Source: an uncultured Opitutia bacterium (GTDB lineage: Bacteria; Verrucomicrobiota; Verrucomicrobiia; Opitutales; UBA953). From it: a DNA stretch of 64,000 bases. Of the stretch, positions 18,453-25,369 are shown piece by piece. How positions within the stretch are numbered: position 1 is the first letter of the stretch; each line of letters begins with the position of its first letter. The translations under genes and the position numbers were made by a program. The DNA lies in contig CAMFKE010000004.1 in NCBI GenBank assembly GCA_945957395.1, forward strand, positions 62,001 through 126,000. The letters are read 5' to 3'. The notes beneath the pieces are model-generated. The model had not been told where the DNA came from. It made no database searches and worked only from the letters and a program-made list of their open reading frames with translations.

Positions 18453-18935
18453 TTAGAAGGGCACGTCGTCGTCGCCGATGTCGGCGGGCGGCGGGGCTTC
18501 GCGGCGCGGGGCGGACTCGCGGCGGGGAGCCGGAGCGGGCGCGGCGCGGCGCGGAGCGGGGGCCTCGTCCGAATAGGACGAGCCGCCCTGGTCGCCGCCT
18601 TCATTGCGGCCGCCGACGAAGGAGAATCCTTCGAGGACGACGCCGAGACGGGACTTCTTCTCGCCGGTGGTCTTGTCTTCCCACTGGTCGAGCTTTAGGC
18701 GGCCTTCGATGAGGATGGGCTTACCCTTGGTGAAGAACTTGCCGATGACTTCGGCCTGCTTCCCGAAGGCGTCCACATCCACATAGGTGACCTCCTCCTT
18801 CTTGTTGCCGTCCTTGTCATTGTAGGTGCGGTTCACGGCCACGGCCAGGCGGGCGACACTGTTGCCGGAAGGCAGGGTGCGCACCTCGGGGTCGCGGGTG
18901 AGGTTGCCCATGATGATGACTTTATTGAACGACAT
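18453..18935 (-). CDS. ssb: Single-stranded DNA-binding protein
   Basis: The 160-residue protein has an N-terminal OB fold (MSFNKVIIMGNLTRDPEVRT, WEDKTTGEKKSRLGVVLEGF). A Pro/Ala/Arg-rich linker leads to the acidic tip DIGDDDVPF, the conserved docking peptide for replication and repair partners. It is placed between rpsF and rplI, a common arrangement with S6. Confidence 0.96.
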   Translation of the reverse strand: MSFNKVIIMGNLTRDPEVRTLPSGNSVARLAVAVNRTYNDKDGNKKEEVTYVDVDAFGKQAEVIGKFFTKGKPILIEGRLKLDQWEDKTTGEKKSRLGVVLEGFSFVGGRNEGGDQGGSSYSDEAPAPRRAAPAPAPRRESAPRREAPPPADIGDDDVPF

Positions 18936-18991
18936 GGTCGGAGGGGGCTTGTGGTGTTTGTAAGGCTCCGTCGATTACGCGGCGTGCGCGC

Positions 18992-19288
18992 TTAGACGGA
19001 CTGGATGAGGATGCGCTTGATGGTCTTGTCCAGGCGCAGCTTGTTGCGGAAGGCGACGGGAGCGGAGGCCGGGGCGGAGAACTCGATCTGCACGAAGACG
19101 CCGTTGGGGTTCTTGCGGTCGGTGACGCGGACGAAGTCCTTCTGGCCGAGGTTCTTCACTTCGGAGACCTTGCCTTCGACGGCCTTGATGGTGTCGGTGA
19201 GCTTGGCGATGATGGTCTCGGTGGGCTCGGTGTAGCCGCGCACATCGAGGATGATGGAAGCGCGGTAGTTGTTGAGGGTGGCGGTCAT
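18992..19288 (-). CDS. rpsF: Ribosomal protein S6
   Basis: The 98-residue protein MTATLNNYRASIILDVRGYT carries the S6 ferredoxin-like pattern (ETIIAKLTDTIKAVEGKVSE, FVQIEFSAPA, LRLDKTIKRILIQ). Its ATG overlaps the last bases of pth by 4 bp, which suggests coupling. It lies upstream of ssb, as usual. Confidence 0.93.
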   Translation of the reverse strand: MTATLNNYRASIILDVRGYTEPTETIIAKLTDTIKAVEGKVSEVKNLGQKDFVRVTDRKNPNGVFVQIEFSAPASAPVAFRNKLRLDKTIKRILIQSV

Positions 19289-19869
19289 GGAGACGGCTTT
19301 CTGTTTATAAGGTTCTGGGCTTCGGGGACCCCCTTGGTGAGGATCGTTTCGAGGCCGGTGAGGTGGAAGGGGAGTCTGTCCTTGTGAAGCGTCAGTTCTT
19401 CAGGGGTCATGCGGCCGAGCACATGGTCGGCGAGGGGCCTGTCGGGGAACCGTTTTGGGCCGATGCCGACCCGGTAGCGGGCGAAGGCGTTCGGCAGGTG
19501 CTCGAGCAGGCTTTTGATGCCGTTGTGTCCGCCGGCGGAGCCTCCCACGGTGAGTTTCACCGATCCGGGTTCGAGGGTGATCTCGTCGTAGACGACGATG
19601 ATGCGCTCGGGCCGGATTTTATGGAAGGCCGCGAAGGGGCCGCAGCATTTCCCGCTTTCGTTCATGTAGGTGAGCGGCTTGAGCAACCTGACCGTGACGC
19701 CGCCGAGGGAAACCTTGGCGTGCGCGCCCCTGTGACGGGCGTCGATCTCGAACGACGCGCCGTGTTTTGCGGCGAAGGCGTCCAGTACGGCGAATCCGAT
19801 GTTGTGCCGGGTGAGGGCGTATTCGGGGCCGGGGTTGCCCAGTCCGACGACGAGCGCGGGTTCGGGCAT
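19285..19869 (-). CDS. pth: Peptidyl-tRNA hydrolase
   Basis: This 194-residue enzyme cleaves peptidyl-tRNAs that drop off ribosomes. Conserved parts are VVGLGNPGPEYALTRHNIGF (with the catalytic His), LLKPLTYMNESGK, IIVVYDEITLEPGSVKL and GGSAGGHNGIKSLLEHL. It lies between the L25 gene and rpsF; the L25-pth pairing is common in bacteria. Confidence 0.96.
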   Translation of the reverse strand: MPEPALVVGLGNPGPEYALTRHNIGFAVLDAFAAKHGASFEIDARHRGAHAKVSLGGVTVRLLKPLTYMNESGKCCGPFAAFHKIRPERIIVVYDEITLEPGSVKLTVGGSAGGHNGIKSLLEHLPNAFARYRVGIGPKRFPDRPLADHVLGRMTPEELTLHKDRLPFHLTGLETILTKGVPEAQNLINRKPSP

Positions 19870-19929
19870 GACTTCTCAAAGAACGCGGTGTCCGGAAGCG
19901 ATATCCGGAAACCGATGACGCGGAATGGT

Positions 19930-20577
19930 TTACTTCTTGGCGGCCGGCTTGGCGGCCGGGGCGGCGGCCTTGGCGGCGGGCGCGGCGGCGGCGGTGGCGT
20001 CGGCGGCGGGGGCCTCTTCCTCTTCCGGAGCGGTGCAGACGACCACGGTGCGCTTCTGGTCGCCCGGGAAGGACACGCCTTCGATCTTCTTGAGGTCGGC
20101 GATGTGGATGGATTCGCCGTTCTTGAGTTCGGTCACGTCGACGGTGACGAACTCGGGGAGGTTCTTGGGCAGGCAGCGGACCTTGACGGTGTAAGCGACC
20201 ACGTCGAGCGTACCGCCTTCGAGGCGGACGCCGTGGGCTTCGCCGGTGATGTGAACGGGCACATCGGCGGTCATTTCCTGGTCGGCCAGGACCTGGAGAA
20301 GGTCGATGTGGACGATCTTCTGGGAGATGGCGTCGCGCTGGAAGTCCTTGATGAGGGACAGGGCCTTGGTGCCGTTGTCGAGGGTCAGCTCGACGATGGC
20401 GGCGGAGGAACCCTTGGCGCGCATGAGGGTGCGGAATTCGACGGAGTCGACGGACACGGGGTTCGTGCCGGCGGAGCCGTAGATGATGGCCGGGATCTGG
20501 CCGGCGTTGCGGATACGACGAGCGGGGCCGCGGCCGGTGCCGGGGCGCTGCTTCACGTTGAGCTTGAGCTGCTTCAT
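19930..20577 (-). CDS. rplY: Ribosomal protein L25/general stress protein Ctc
   Basis: The 215-residue long-form L25 (CTC type) binds 5S rRNA. The N-terminal domain reads KQRPGTGRGPARRIRNAGQI, PAIIYGS, and the C-terminal beta domain contains VPVHITGEAHGV and GESIHIADLKKIEGVSFPG. It ends in a low-complexity Ala/Lys/Pro tail (AAKAAAPAAKPAAKK). The ATG at 20577 was chosen; the 39 upstream in-frame residues lack L25 similarity. Confidence 0.94.
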   Translation of the reverse strand: MKQLKLNVKQRPGTGRGPARRIRNAGQIPAIIYGSAGTNPVSVDSVEFRTLMRAKGSSAAIVELTLDNGTKALSLIKDFQRDAISQKIVHIDLLQVLADQEMTADVPVHITGEAHGVRLEGGTLDVVAYTVKVRCLPKNLPEFVTVDVTELKNGESIHIADLKKIEGVSFPGDQKRTVVVCTAPEEEEAPAADATAAAAPAAKAAAPAAKPAAKK

Positions 20578-20861
20578 TCTGGTATGTTGGTGTCCCTGTG
20601 AGTCACGGGCCCGCCGGGTCTTCCGGACGGCCGCGCCCCGACCGGGGCCGGTCGAGAAGAGGCGGGAGGCAACCCCCCGCCCGGTAAAAGGCAACCTTCA
20701 TTTTGACAGGCGTATGAGGGCCGCCCGGCGGTCGCCGGAGGCTCATGGGGCGCGGCCCCGGGGGAGTTCCCGGTTTTCTTCGCGGGGCGTTCCGGCGATT
20801 TCGCGCTTGCGGCGAGCCGTCGCGACGCCAGCGTGCGCGAGCCGTCGTAAAACGGCTCCGG
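20578..20861. other. Intergenic region between rplY and tRNA-Leu
   Basis: This 284-base stretch must contain the leftward promoter of the rplY cluster and the rightward promoter of the tRNA. I see no convincing gene or consensus promoter in it. A short inverted pair around 20841-20858 (GCCGTCGTAAAACGGC) directly precedes the tRNA. Confidence 0.4.
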
Positions 20862-20942
20862 GGCCTGTTGGCGGAATGGCAGACGCAGTTGACTCAAAAT
20901 CAATCGCCGCGAGGCATGGGGGTTCGAGTCCCTCACAGGCTA
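20862..20942 (+). tRNA. tRNA-Leu (anticodon CAA)
   Basis: This is a class II tRNA with a long variable arm. The acceptor GGCCTGT pairs with ACAGGCT (20935-20941, with G1-U72 as a wobble) and the discriminator is A. T8-G9 and the GCGGAA D-region are typical of Leu tRNAs. The anticodon loop CTCAAAA gives anticodon CAA. The T loop is TTCGAGT. The encoded end is ACCCA rather than a clean CCA. The 3' half is the prophage attachment site and the intact gene is preserved on the integrase side. Confidence 0.93.
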
Positions 20943-20977
20943 CCCAATGCAAAGCCGCCCTGAAAAGGGCGGCTTTG
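20921..20977. other. attL, prophage left attachment site
   Basis: The first 45 bases (20921-20965) are identical to 56692-56736. After one mismatch (20966), eleven more bases agree. The core covers the tRNA-Leu T-loop, acceptor 3' strand and the tRNA terminator. Confidence 0.93.
20951..20976 (+). terminator. Terminator of tRNA-Leu, inside the att repeat
   Basis: A perfect 11-bp stem (20951-20961 with 20966-20976) has a GAAA loop and ends in TTT. The copy at attR (56722-56747) differs by one base at the stem closing pair. Confidence 0.75.
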
Positions 20978-21052
20978 TTGTGTTTATGAGCCTTGCGTGG
21001 CGGTTTTGTGGTTTTTTTGATGGGCTTCCTTCTGTGCTCATTTGGTCATTGA

Positions 21053-22312
21053 ATGGGCGGTTTTGCGCCTTATTTTTGGTCACTGATGGTCACCGAAGGC
21101 ACAGCAAAAAGCACAAAGGCGCAGCCCATTGAGGCGCCCGTTTTCTACGAGTCGGGGCGGGTTAGTCCGTACCGCCTAGACTACCGCACCACCGACCCGA
21201 AGACCGGGAAGGTGAAGCGGGTGAAGCGTTTCTTCGCCAGCCGTGAGGAAGCCGTCGAGGAGTGGCGCAAGACATCGAGAACTCGGCGCGACTACGGGTT
21301 GCACGCCTTGTCCTATGACGCCGAGGCTCATCGCGAATGGATGGAGGCGAAGCGCGTCGTCGGCGCCGGGGTTTCACTCGTGGAGTGCGCTGTGTTTTGG
21401 CTTCGCCATGCCGGCGAGGTATCGGAATCGCCCGAGGTGGGCGAGGGGGTCGCGATCTTCGTTGAGGACAAGCAGGGGCAGGGGCTTTCCAAGCACCATG
21501 TCGCCGATCTCAAGTTCACTTGCGGGAGGTTCGCTGAGTTCTGCGGAAAGATCACCGTGCGCGAAGTCGATGAGGCGACGGTTCGGCGCTTCCTGTTGTC
21601 GCGGCCGGTGTCTGCGCGCTCGATACGCAACGACAAGCTTTCGCTGGCAAACTTCCTCAACTACGCGAAGCGGCGCCGGTGGCTCAAGGAGGTGCCTGAG
21701 ATTCACGCGAGCGACTTGCCCAAGGAGAAGAAGAGCCCCAAGGGCGTGCTCGCCCCTGGTGAGACGGAGCGTATGTTCGCATGGCTCGCGGAGCACAGGC
21801 CCGAGTTCATCCCGTGGGCGGCCATTCAGGCATTCGCCGGTGTACGGCATGCGGAGGCCGACCGCTTCCTGTGGGAATGGGTGGACTGCGATCACGAGCG
21901 CCTCGTGGTTCCTGCGGACATCTGCAAGACCGATGACGATTGGGTGATTCAGGGGCTTCCGCCGGCGCTGTGGAATTGGTTGCGCGAGTATCGCTCCGAG
22001 GGGGCGTTTCGCAAGCCCGACAGCAAACTGGTTTCCAAGCTGCGCCGCCGTTGGGTGGAGGGGGAGGTTATCAAGGCGTGGCCGTCCAACGCGCTGCGCC
22101 ACACCTTCTGCACGATGCACATGAGCCTGACGCAGTCGCCCGACGCCACGGCGGCGAAGATGCGCCACCAGAACACGAAACAACTCTGGCGCTCCTACTG
22201 CGCGAAGATTGTGCCGGCGAAGGTGGCGGAGGCGTATTTTGCGAGCGCCCCGGCGAAGATTTCCAAAGCGGCTTGCCGTCCTGTGCGCCCCGCGAAAAAC
22301 TTAATCGGATAA
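21053..22312 (+). CDS. int: Tyrosine-type site-specific integrase
   Basis: The 419-residue phage integrase has an N-terminal arm-type/SAM-like region (to about residue 230) and a C-terminal catalytic domain. Visible active-site elements are Arg I in AFAGVRHAEADRF, Arg II in SNALRHTFCTMHM, His in KMRHQNTKQLW and the nucleophile Tyr in WRSYCAKI. The position usually held by His in H-x-L-R is Asn here (NALR). It is adjacent to attL, as expected for a tRNA-integrating phage. An internal ATG at 21086 is a possible alternative start. Confidence 0.92.
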   Translation: MGGFAPYFWSLMVTEGTAKSTKAQPIEAPVFYESGRVSPYRLDYRTTDPKTGKVKRVKRFFASREEAVEEWRKTSRTRRDYGLHALSYDAEAHREWMEAKRVVGAGVSLVECAVFWLRHAGEVSESPEVGEGVAIFVEDKQGQGLSKHHVADLKFTCGRFAEFCGKITVREVDEATVRRFLLSRPVSARSIRNDKLSLANFLNYAKRRRWLKEVPEIHASDLPKEKKSPKGVLAPGETERMFAWLAEHRPEFIPWAAIQAFAGVRHAEADRFLWEWVDCDHERLVVPADICKTDDDWVIQGLPPALWNWLREYRSEGAFRKPDSKLVSKLRRRWVEGEVIKAWPSNALRHTFCTMHMSLTQSPDATAAKMRHQNTKQLWRSYCAKIVPAKVAEAYFASAPAKISKAACRPVRPAKNLIG

Positions 22313-22316
22313 CCCC

Positions 22317-23003
22317 ATGAAAAAGATACTCCCGATACTCTCCCTGTTAATCGCCTCCGTGCTGACCGCCGCGACACCCGAGGAGATCATCGCCAAGGCC
22401 GAAGCCGGCAATCTCGATGCCATGGTGTATGCCGCCGACAAAATGCGTCACGGAGGGAAGGGATGGCCAAAAGACTCGCTTCGTGCGGATCAATGGGCGC
22501 AGAAGGCCATTGAGAAAAGGCACATTCCCGCTGTCGCCATTTTCTATTACCGTATCCCTGAGGACAGAAGGGAAGGTGAGCTCAGGAGGGCCGCCGAGGC
22601 CGGACAACAGGTCGCCTTTGCGGCACTGGCAGAGACCATCATGGAGGATGCCACATCGCTCAGCGCGCGCTCCATGAAGCGCTCCGAGGATGAGCGCAGC
22701 AAGCGCGCCATCGAGTCTTACGCATGGGCAAAGCTCGCCATCAAGTCGGACAATTTTCAAGCTCGGGCTAGAGCTGAGCAAACCGCGGATGCGTTCACCA
22801 AGTACATTGGAGAGTTGCGCTACCGTCAGTCGCAGAAAAAATCCGGCTCGGCGTCACTCGGGGATTCCCCGGACAGGGTGGCCGCAAAGGGTCAGGATGC
22901 CGCTAAGCAGCTTGCCGAGCGTATGGCGAAGAAGTTCCCGAATGGGTTCCCGGCGTGGCCGCCGAACTTCGATGACGCTCCATCAGCTAAACCCGCCAAG
23001 TAG
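22317..23003 (+). CDS. Secreted Sel1-like repeat protein, probable prophage cargo
   Basis: The 228-residue protein has a signal peptide (KKILPILSLLIASVLTAATP), then Sel1/TPR-like helical segments (AEAGNLDAMVYAADKM, AIEKRHIPAVAIFYYRIPED, AAEAGQQVAFAALAE). It ends in a Ser/Ala/Lys-rich tail. It lies 4 bases after int, between int and the lysogeny operon, where phages often carry cargo expressed in the lysogen. It has its own terminator. Function is unknown; a periplasmic or envelope location is inferred. Confidence 0.65.
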   Translation: MKKILPILSLLIASVLTAATPEEIIAKAEAGNLDAMVYAADKMRHGGKGWPKDSLRADQWAQKAIEKRHIPAVAIFYYRIPEDRREGELRRAAEAGQQVAFAALAETIMEDATSLSARSMKRSEDERSKRAIESYAWAKLAIKSDNFQARARAEQTADAFTKYIGELRYRQSQKKSGSASLGDSPDRVAAKGQDAAKQLAERMAKKFPNGFPAWPPNFDDAPSAKPAK

Positions 23004-23016
23004 GCGGGTTTTCTTT
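22990..23016 (+). terminator. Terminator overlapping the stop codon of the Sel1-like gene
   Basis: An 8-bp stem (22990-22997 with 23003-23010) is followed by TTTCTTTT. The TAG stop lies in the loop/stem junction. Confidence 0.8.
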
Positions 23017-23115
23017 TGCGAATAACTAGGGCCGGACTTTGCGTGTAAATTTGCTCACTTGTTTTACTTCCGTTCCCCGCCCCGGGCTTTCCGGTGAACC
23101 ACGGATTCTCCTCCG

Positions 23116-23442
23116 ATGTCCGCCTCCTCATGCCGCCCTCAATCCTACTACTGGCGCCGCGCCATTCGCGCCGCCGAACTGTCCGGCGACAGGCTCACGC
23201 TCTGGCGTCTTGCTGAGGTGATCGCTGGTGAGGTGGAGGCCCACGATGAGTTCATTCAGGCGACGTTTGGCCCCATTGTGTTCCTTGACCCGCAGGGCGA
23301 GAAGACGCCGGCGGAACTCTGTGAGTTGCTGGTGCGCGCCCTGGTCGCACGCAAGGCGTTCATTCGCGCCCGCGGATGGTGGCCACCCAAGGGCGTTTGG
23401 GCACCGGGCGAGCTGGGCGAAAAAATGAAGGCCGCCGTGTGA
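23116..23442 (+). CDS. Small phage protein of unknown function
   Basis: The 108-residue protein (MSASSCRPQSYYWRRAIRAA ...) is mostly helical, with conserved-looking Trp residues (RARGWWPPKGVWAPGELGEK) near the C-terminus. There is no recognised domain or signal peptide. It faces the leftward lysogeny operon and ends within its own terminator hairpin. Codon use and GC match the neighbours, supporting a real gene. Confidence 0.55.
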   Translation: MSASSCRPQSYYWRRAIRAAELSGDRLTLWRLAEVIAGEVEAHDEFIQATFGPIVFLDPQGEKTPAELCELLVRALVARKAFIRARGWWPPKGVWAPGELGEKMKAAV

Positions 23443-23456
23443 CGGGCGGCCTTTGT
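23428..23456. terminator. Bidirectional terminator between convergent prophage genes
   Basis: A 9-bp stem (23428-23436 with 23445-23453) with an 8-base loop has an A-run on the left and TTTGTT on the right. It ends the rightward 108-residue gene and can also end the leftward operon that stops at 23462. Confidence 0.75.
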
Positions 23457-23461
23457 TATCT

Positions 23462-24028
23462 TCAGGGTTTCGACTTTTCCGACCCTTGGCTTCTCCAAAC
23501 ATACCAGATTCCAGCGAGCGCCGTAATAACCATGGCGAATCCTCCAATCTGCTTGTCGCGCATGATCAGGATGCCGCCCACAATGAAGAGCGTGAGTAGG
23601 CAAAGGAATGCGAGAATCATGCCGGCCATTCGCTCGACATGCCTGCGTGAGTCGGCCTTATCCGCTGCCGACTGCTGCCCTGCTGCAAGATCCTGATTTC
23701 GATCATTGAATCGGATGTTTGCTCTCACGGCCTCGTTGTTTGCGGCCTGAGCGTCAATCTGGACTCGCTGAGCCGCCTCATCCGTCTCGTGCTGGCGCTC
23801 CAGCATGCGCATGAAGCGCTCCGGGGCGCCCTTGACCCCGAAATCCTCAAACCTCTTTAGTACTTCGGGAGGAGGAAGTCCGAAAGGCTGCACTGCAGCC
23901 TGAACCTGATTGACTACCTGAACTCCAAATTGGAAGGCTCCGCCTTGGGCGGGAGGTCCGAACGGCGCCGCGTGCACGGGCTGGGGCGGGCGTTCAGGCT
24001 TTGGCGGTGAGGGCGGCTGCTCGCTCAT
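23462..24028 (-). CDS. DUF2335-like membrane protein
   Basis: The 188-residue protein has a Pro-rich N-terminus, then PPPEVLKRFEDFGVKGAPER and FMRMLERQHETDEAAQRV, and two C-terminal transmembrane helices (ILAFLCLLTLFIVGGILIM and GGFAMVITALAGIWYVW). The P-x-L-x-x-(Y/F)-E ... G-x-x-E-R ... E-x-Q layout is that of DUF2335 predicted membrane proteins, which recur in prophages. It is the distal gene of the repressor operon, so it is expected to be expressed in the lysogen. A role in superinfection exclusion is possible but unproven. Confidence 0.65.
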   Translation of the reverse strand: MSEQPPSPPKPERPPQPVHAAPFGPPAQGGAFQFGVQVVNQVQAAVQPFGLPPPEVLKRFEDFGVKGAPERFMRMLERQHETDEAAQRVQIDAQAANNEAVRANIRFNDRNQDLAAGQQSAADKADSRRHVERMAGMILAFLCLLTLFIVGGILIMRDKQIGGFAMVITALAGIWYVWRSQGSEKSKP

Positions 24029-24257
24029 GCTCAGGAAGCTCTTCGGCCAGTTTGGAAAGCACCACGGATGAGCGTTGACGAATCTTCGTCATGCTTGAGG
24101 CAATAGTTACCGACTCGAACACAACGGGAGTGATCATCGGCGCCGAGGGTGGGACATAGGCTGGTATGATGGCGCATGATGCGCCTTCGCTTCTGGCGAC
24201 ACCTGCCGTGAGGAGCATGCCGGCGCCGACAAGGAAATCGTGGGCGTTGGGAGTCAT
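23994..24257 (-). CDS. Possible small protein, partly overlapping the DUF2335-like gene
   Basis: The 87-residue frame overlaps the next gene by 35 bases. It has a moderately hydrophobic N-terminus (HDFLVGAGMLLTAGVARSEG), a Pro-rich middle and a helical end (RQRSSVVLSKLAEELPEHER). It fills an otherwise empty gap in the operon and its end overlaps the following start, which suggests coupling, but no family is recognised. It may start later or not be a gene. Confidence 0.35.
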   Translation of the reverse strand: MTPNAHDFLVGAGMLLTAGVARSEGASCAIIPAYVPPSAPMITPVVFESVTIASSMTKIRQRSSVVLSKLAEELPEHERAAALTAKA

Positions 24258-24359
24258 TGGCGTTTCGGTTGGGCGGTCTTGGGTGAATCTATTGCGGAAT
24301 AGGGCAAGGATAATCGTGCTGCCTCTCCGGTCAAGCCGACCGTGATTGAGCCGAGTCTG

Positions 24360-24737
24360 TCACTCGGATTCGACAGGGGCTTTCTTTGGTTCTTGGAGGC
24401 CGTGAAGCAGGTCCCTGTGCAGCACTATCTTGCAGAAGCGCACCATGAGATGGATGGTAAATCCAAGAATGGCGGAGCTCAGGGTGAATACTCCGAGTGA
24501 AAGGGCAAGGAACTGAAGACGCAGCTCGGGGGAGTCCCAGTGTTTTCCAGCGAGCGAAGCGGAGTGTGGAAACCCCACGGCCAGTCCGGAAATCGAGACC
24601 AGAAGCATGATTCCGATGCCTGCCATCACGACCCGCAGGCGGCGGGGGGAGGTGTGCAGGTATTCAGCCGGGTCAAGGTCGGTCGCCTTGATCTGAGCGT
24701 TCAGGTTGTTGTCTCCTTCCTGAAGGTTGGTGCTCAT
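24360..24737 (-). CDS. Small two-helix membrane protein of the lysogeny operon
   Basis: The 125-residue protein has an N-terminal polar segment (MSTNLQEGDNNLNAQIKATD) and two transmembrane helices (RVVMAGIGIMLLVSISGLAV and FLALSLGVFTLSSAILGFTI). Its start overlaps the end of the repressor gene by 4 bases, so the pair is coupled. The GDNNLNAQ stretch resembles GNDNLNTQ in the repressor's C-terminal tail. Function is unknown; a lysogen-expressed membrane protein linked to the repressor is suggestive of exclusion or sensing (inference). Confidence 0.6.
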   Translation of the reverse strand: MSTNLQEGDNNLNAQIKATDLDPAEYLHTSPRRLRVVMAGIGIMLLVSISGLAVGFPHSASLAGKHWDSPELRLQFLALSLGVFTLSSAILGFTIHLMVRFCKIVLHRDLLHGLQEPKKAPVESE

Positions 24738-25267
24738 GCTTGAAAGTTTCGGTTTCGGTTTCCCCTTATGGTCGATTGAGAGCCTTTGGTTCGCTGGGTG
24801 TTCAGGTTGTCGTTCCCCTCTATTTCCGAGCGTGCTTCCAGCTTGTCCTTGCGGGCCTCGAATCCGGCGCGCGTGACGCCTTCCGGGAGCGTGCCTTCGA
24901 GTTCGGCGAGCCGCTTGCGCAACTCGGCCTCCTCGATCTGGAGCTTGAGTATTTCCACCCGCTCGCGGGCGCTGCGCAGGGCGGGGGACTCGGCGGATGT
25001 GTCTCCGCCTAGGTTCGGCCTACGCGAGAAGCTGACTTCCGGAATTGCGTCGCGCGGCCCTTCCCCAGTGAGGAGCCAGTGGGGGTTGATTTCCATGCGT
25101 TCGCATATTTTTCGGATGACTTTGTCGTGTGGTTTTGAGTCACCGGAAAGCCATCTCGACACGGTTGATTGGGCTACGTCGGCATGGGTGGCTAAAATTT
25201 CCTGCGTCACGGAGCGCGAGCGCATGAAGCTGTCGAGTCGTTCGGCAAATGTTTCCCCAGTGTTCAT
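24734..25267 (-). CDS. Prophage repressor, XRE-type HTH
   Basis: The 177-residue protein has an N-terminal HTH_3/XRE domain (residues about 5-70: SVTQEILATHADVAQSTVSR, WLSGDSKPHDKVIRKICERM, NPHWLLTGEGPRDA). A coiled coil follows (SARERVEILKLQIEEAELRK ...), with a tail of Asn/Gly/Thr-rich residues (EGNDNLNTQRTKGSQSTIRG). No LexA-like peptidase domain is present, so induction would not be by RecA-stimulated autocleavage. It is transcribed leftward from a divergent region containing two inverted repeats. It is most likely the lysogeny master regulator. Confidence 0.82.
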   Translation of the reverse strand: MNTGETFAERLDSFMRSRSVTQEILATHADVAQSTVSRWLSGDSKPHDKVIRKICERMEINPHWLLTGEGPRDAIPEVSFSRRPNLGGDTSAESPALRSARERVEILKLQIEEAELRKRLAELEGTLPEGVTRAGFEARKDKLEARSEIEGNDNLNTQRTKGSQSTIRGNRNRNFQA

Positions 25268-25282
25268 GCGGCCCAGTGAACG

Positions 25283-25335
25283 ATTTTAAGAAGTTGGGGC
25301 AATTTCTTAAAATTCGCATTGACGCATATGCGAAT
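25283..25335. promoter_or_regulatory. Candidate operators between repressor and early genes
   Basis: Two perfect inverted repeats lie in the divergent intergenic region: a 10-bp pair (25283-25292 with 25304-25313, spacer 11) and an 8-bp pair ATTCGCAT/ATGCGAAT (25312-25319 with 25328-25335, spacer 8). The stretch is visibly AT-rich against a GC-rich background. Binding by the repressor is inferred from position. Confidence 0.6.
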
Positions 25336-25369
25336 GCATATTGATGTGCATCTCGTAACGCCAAGACCC

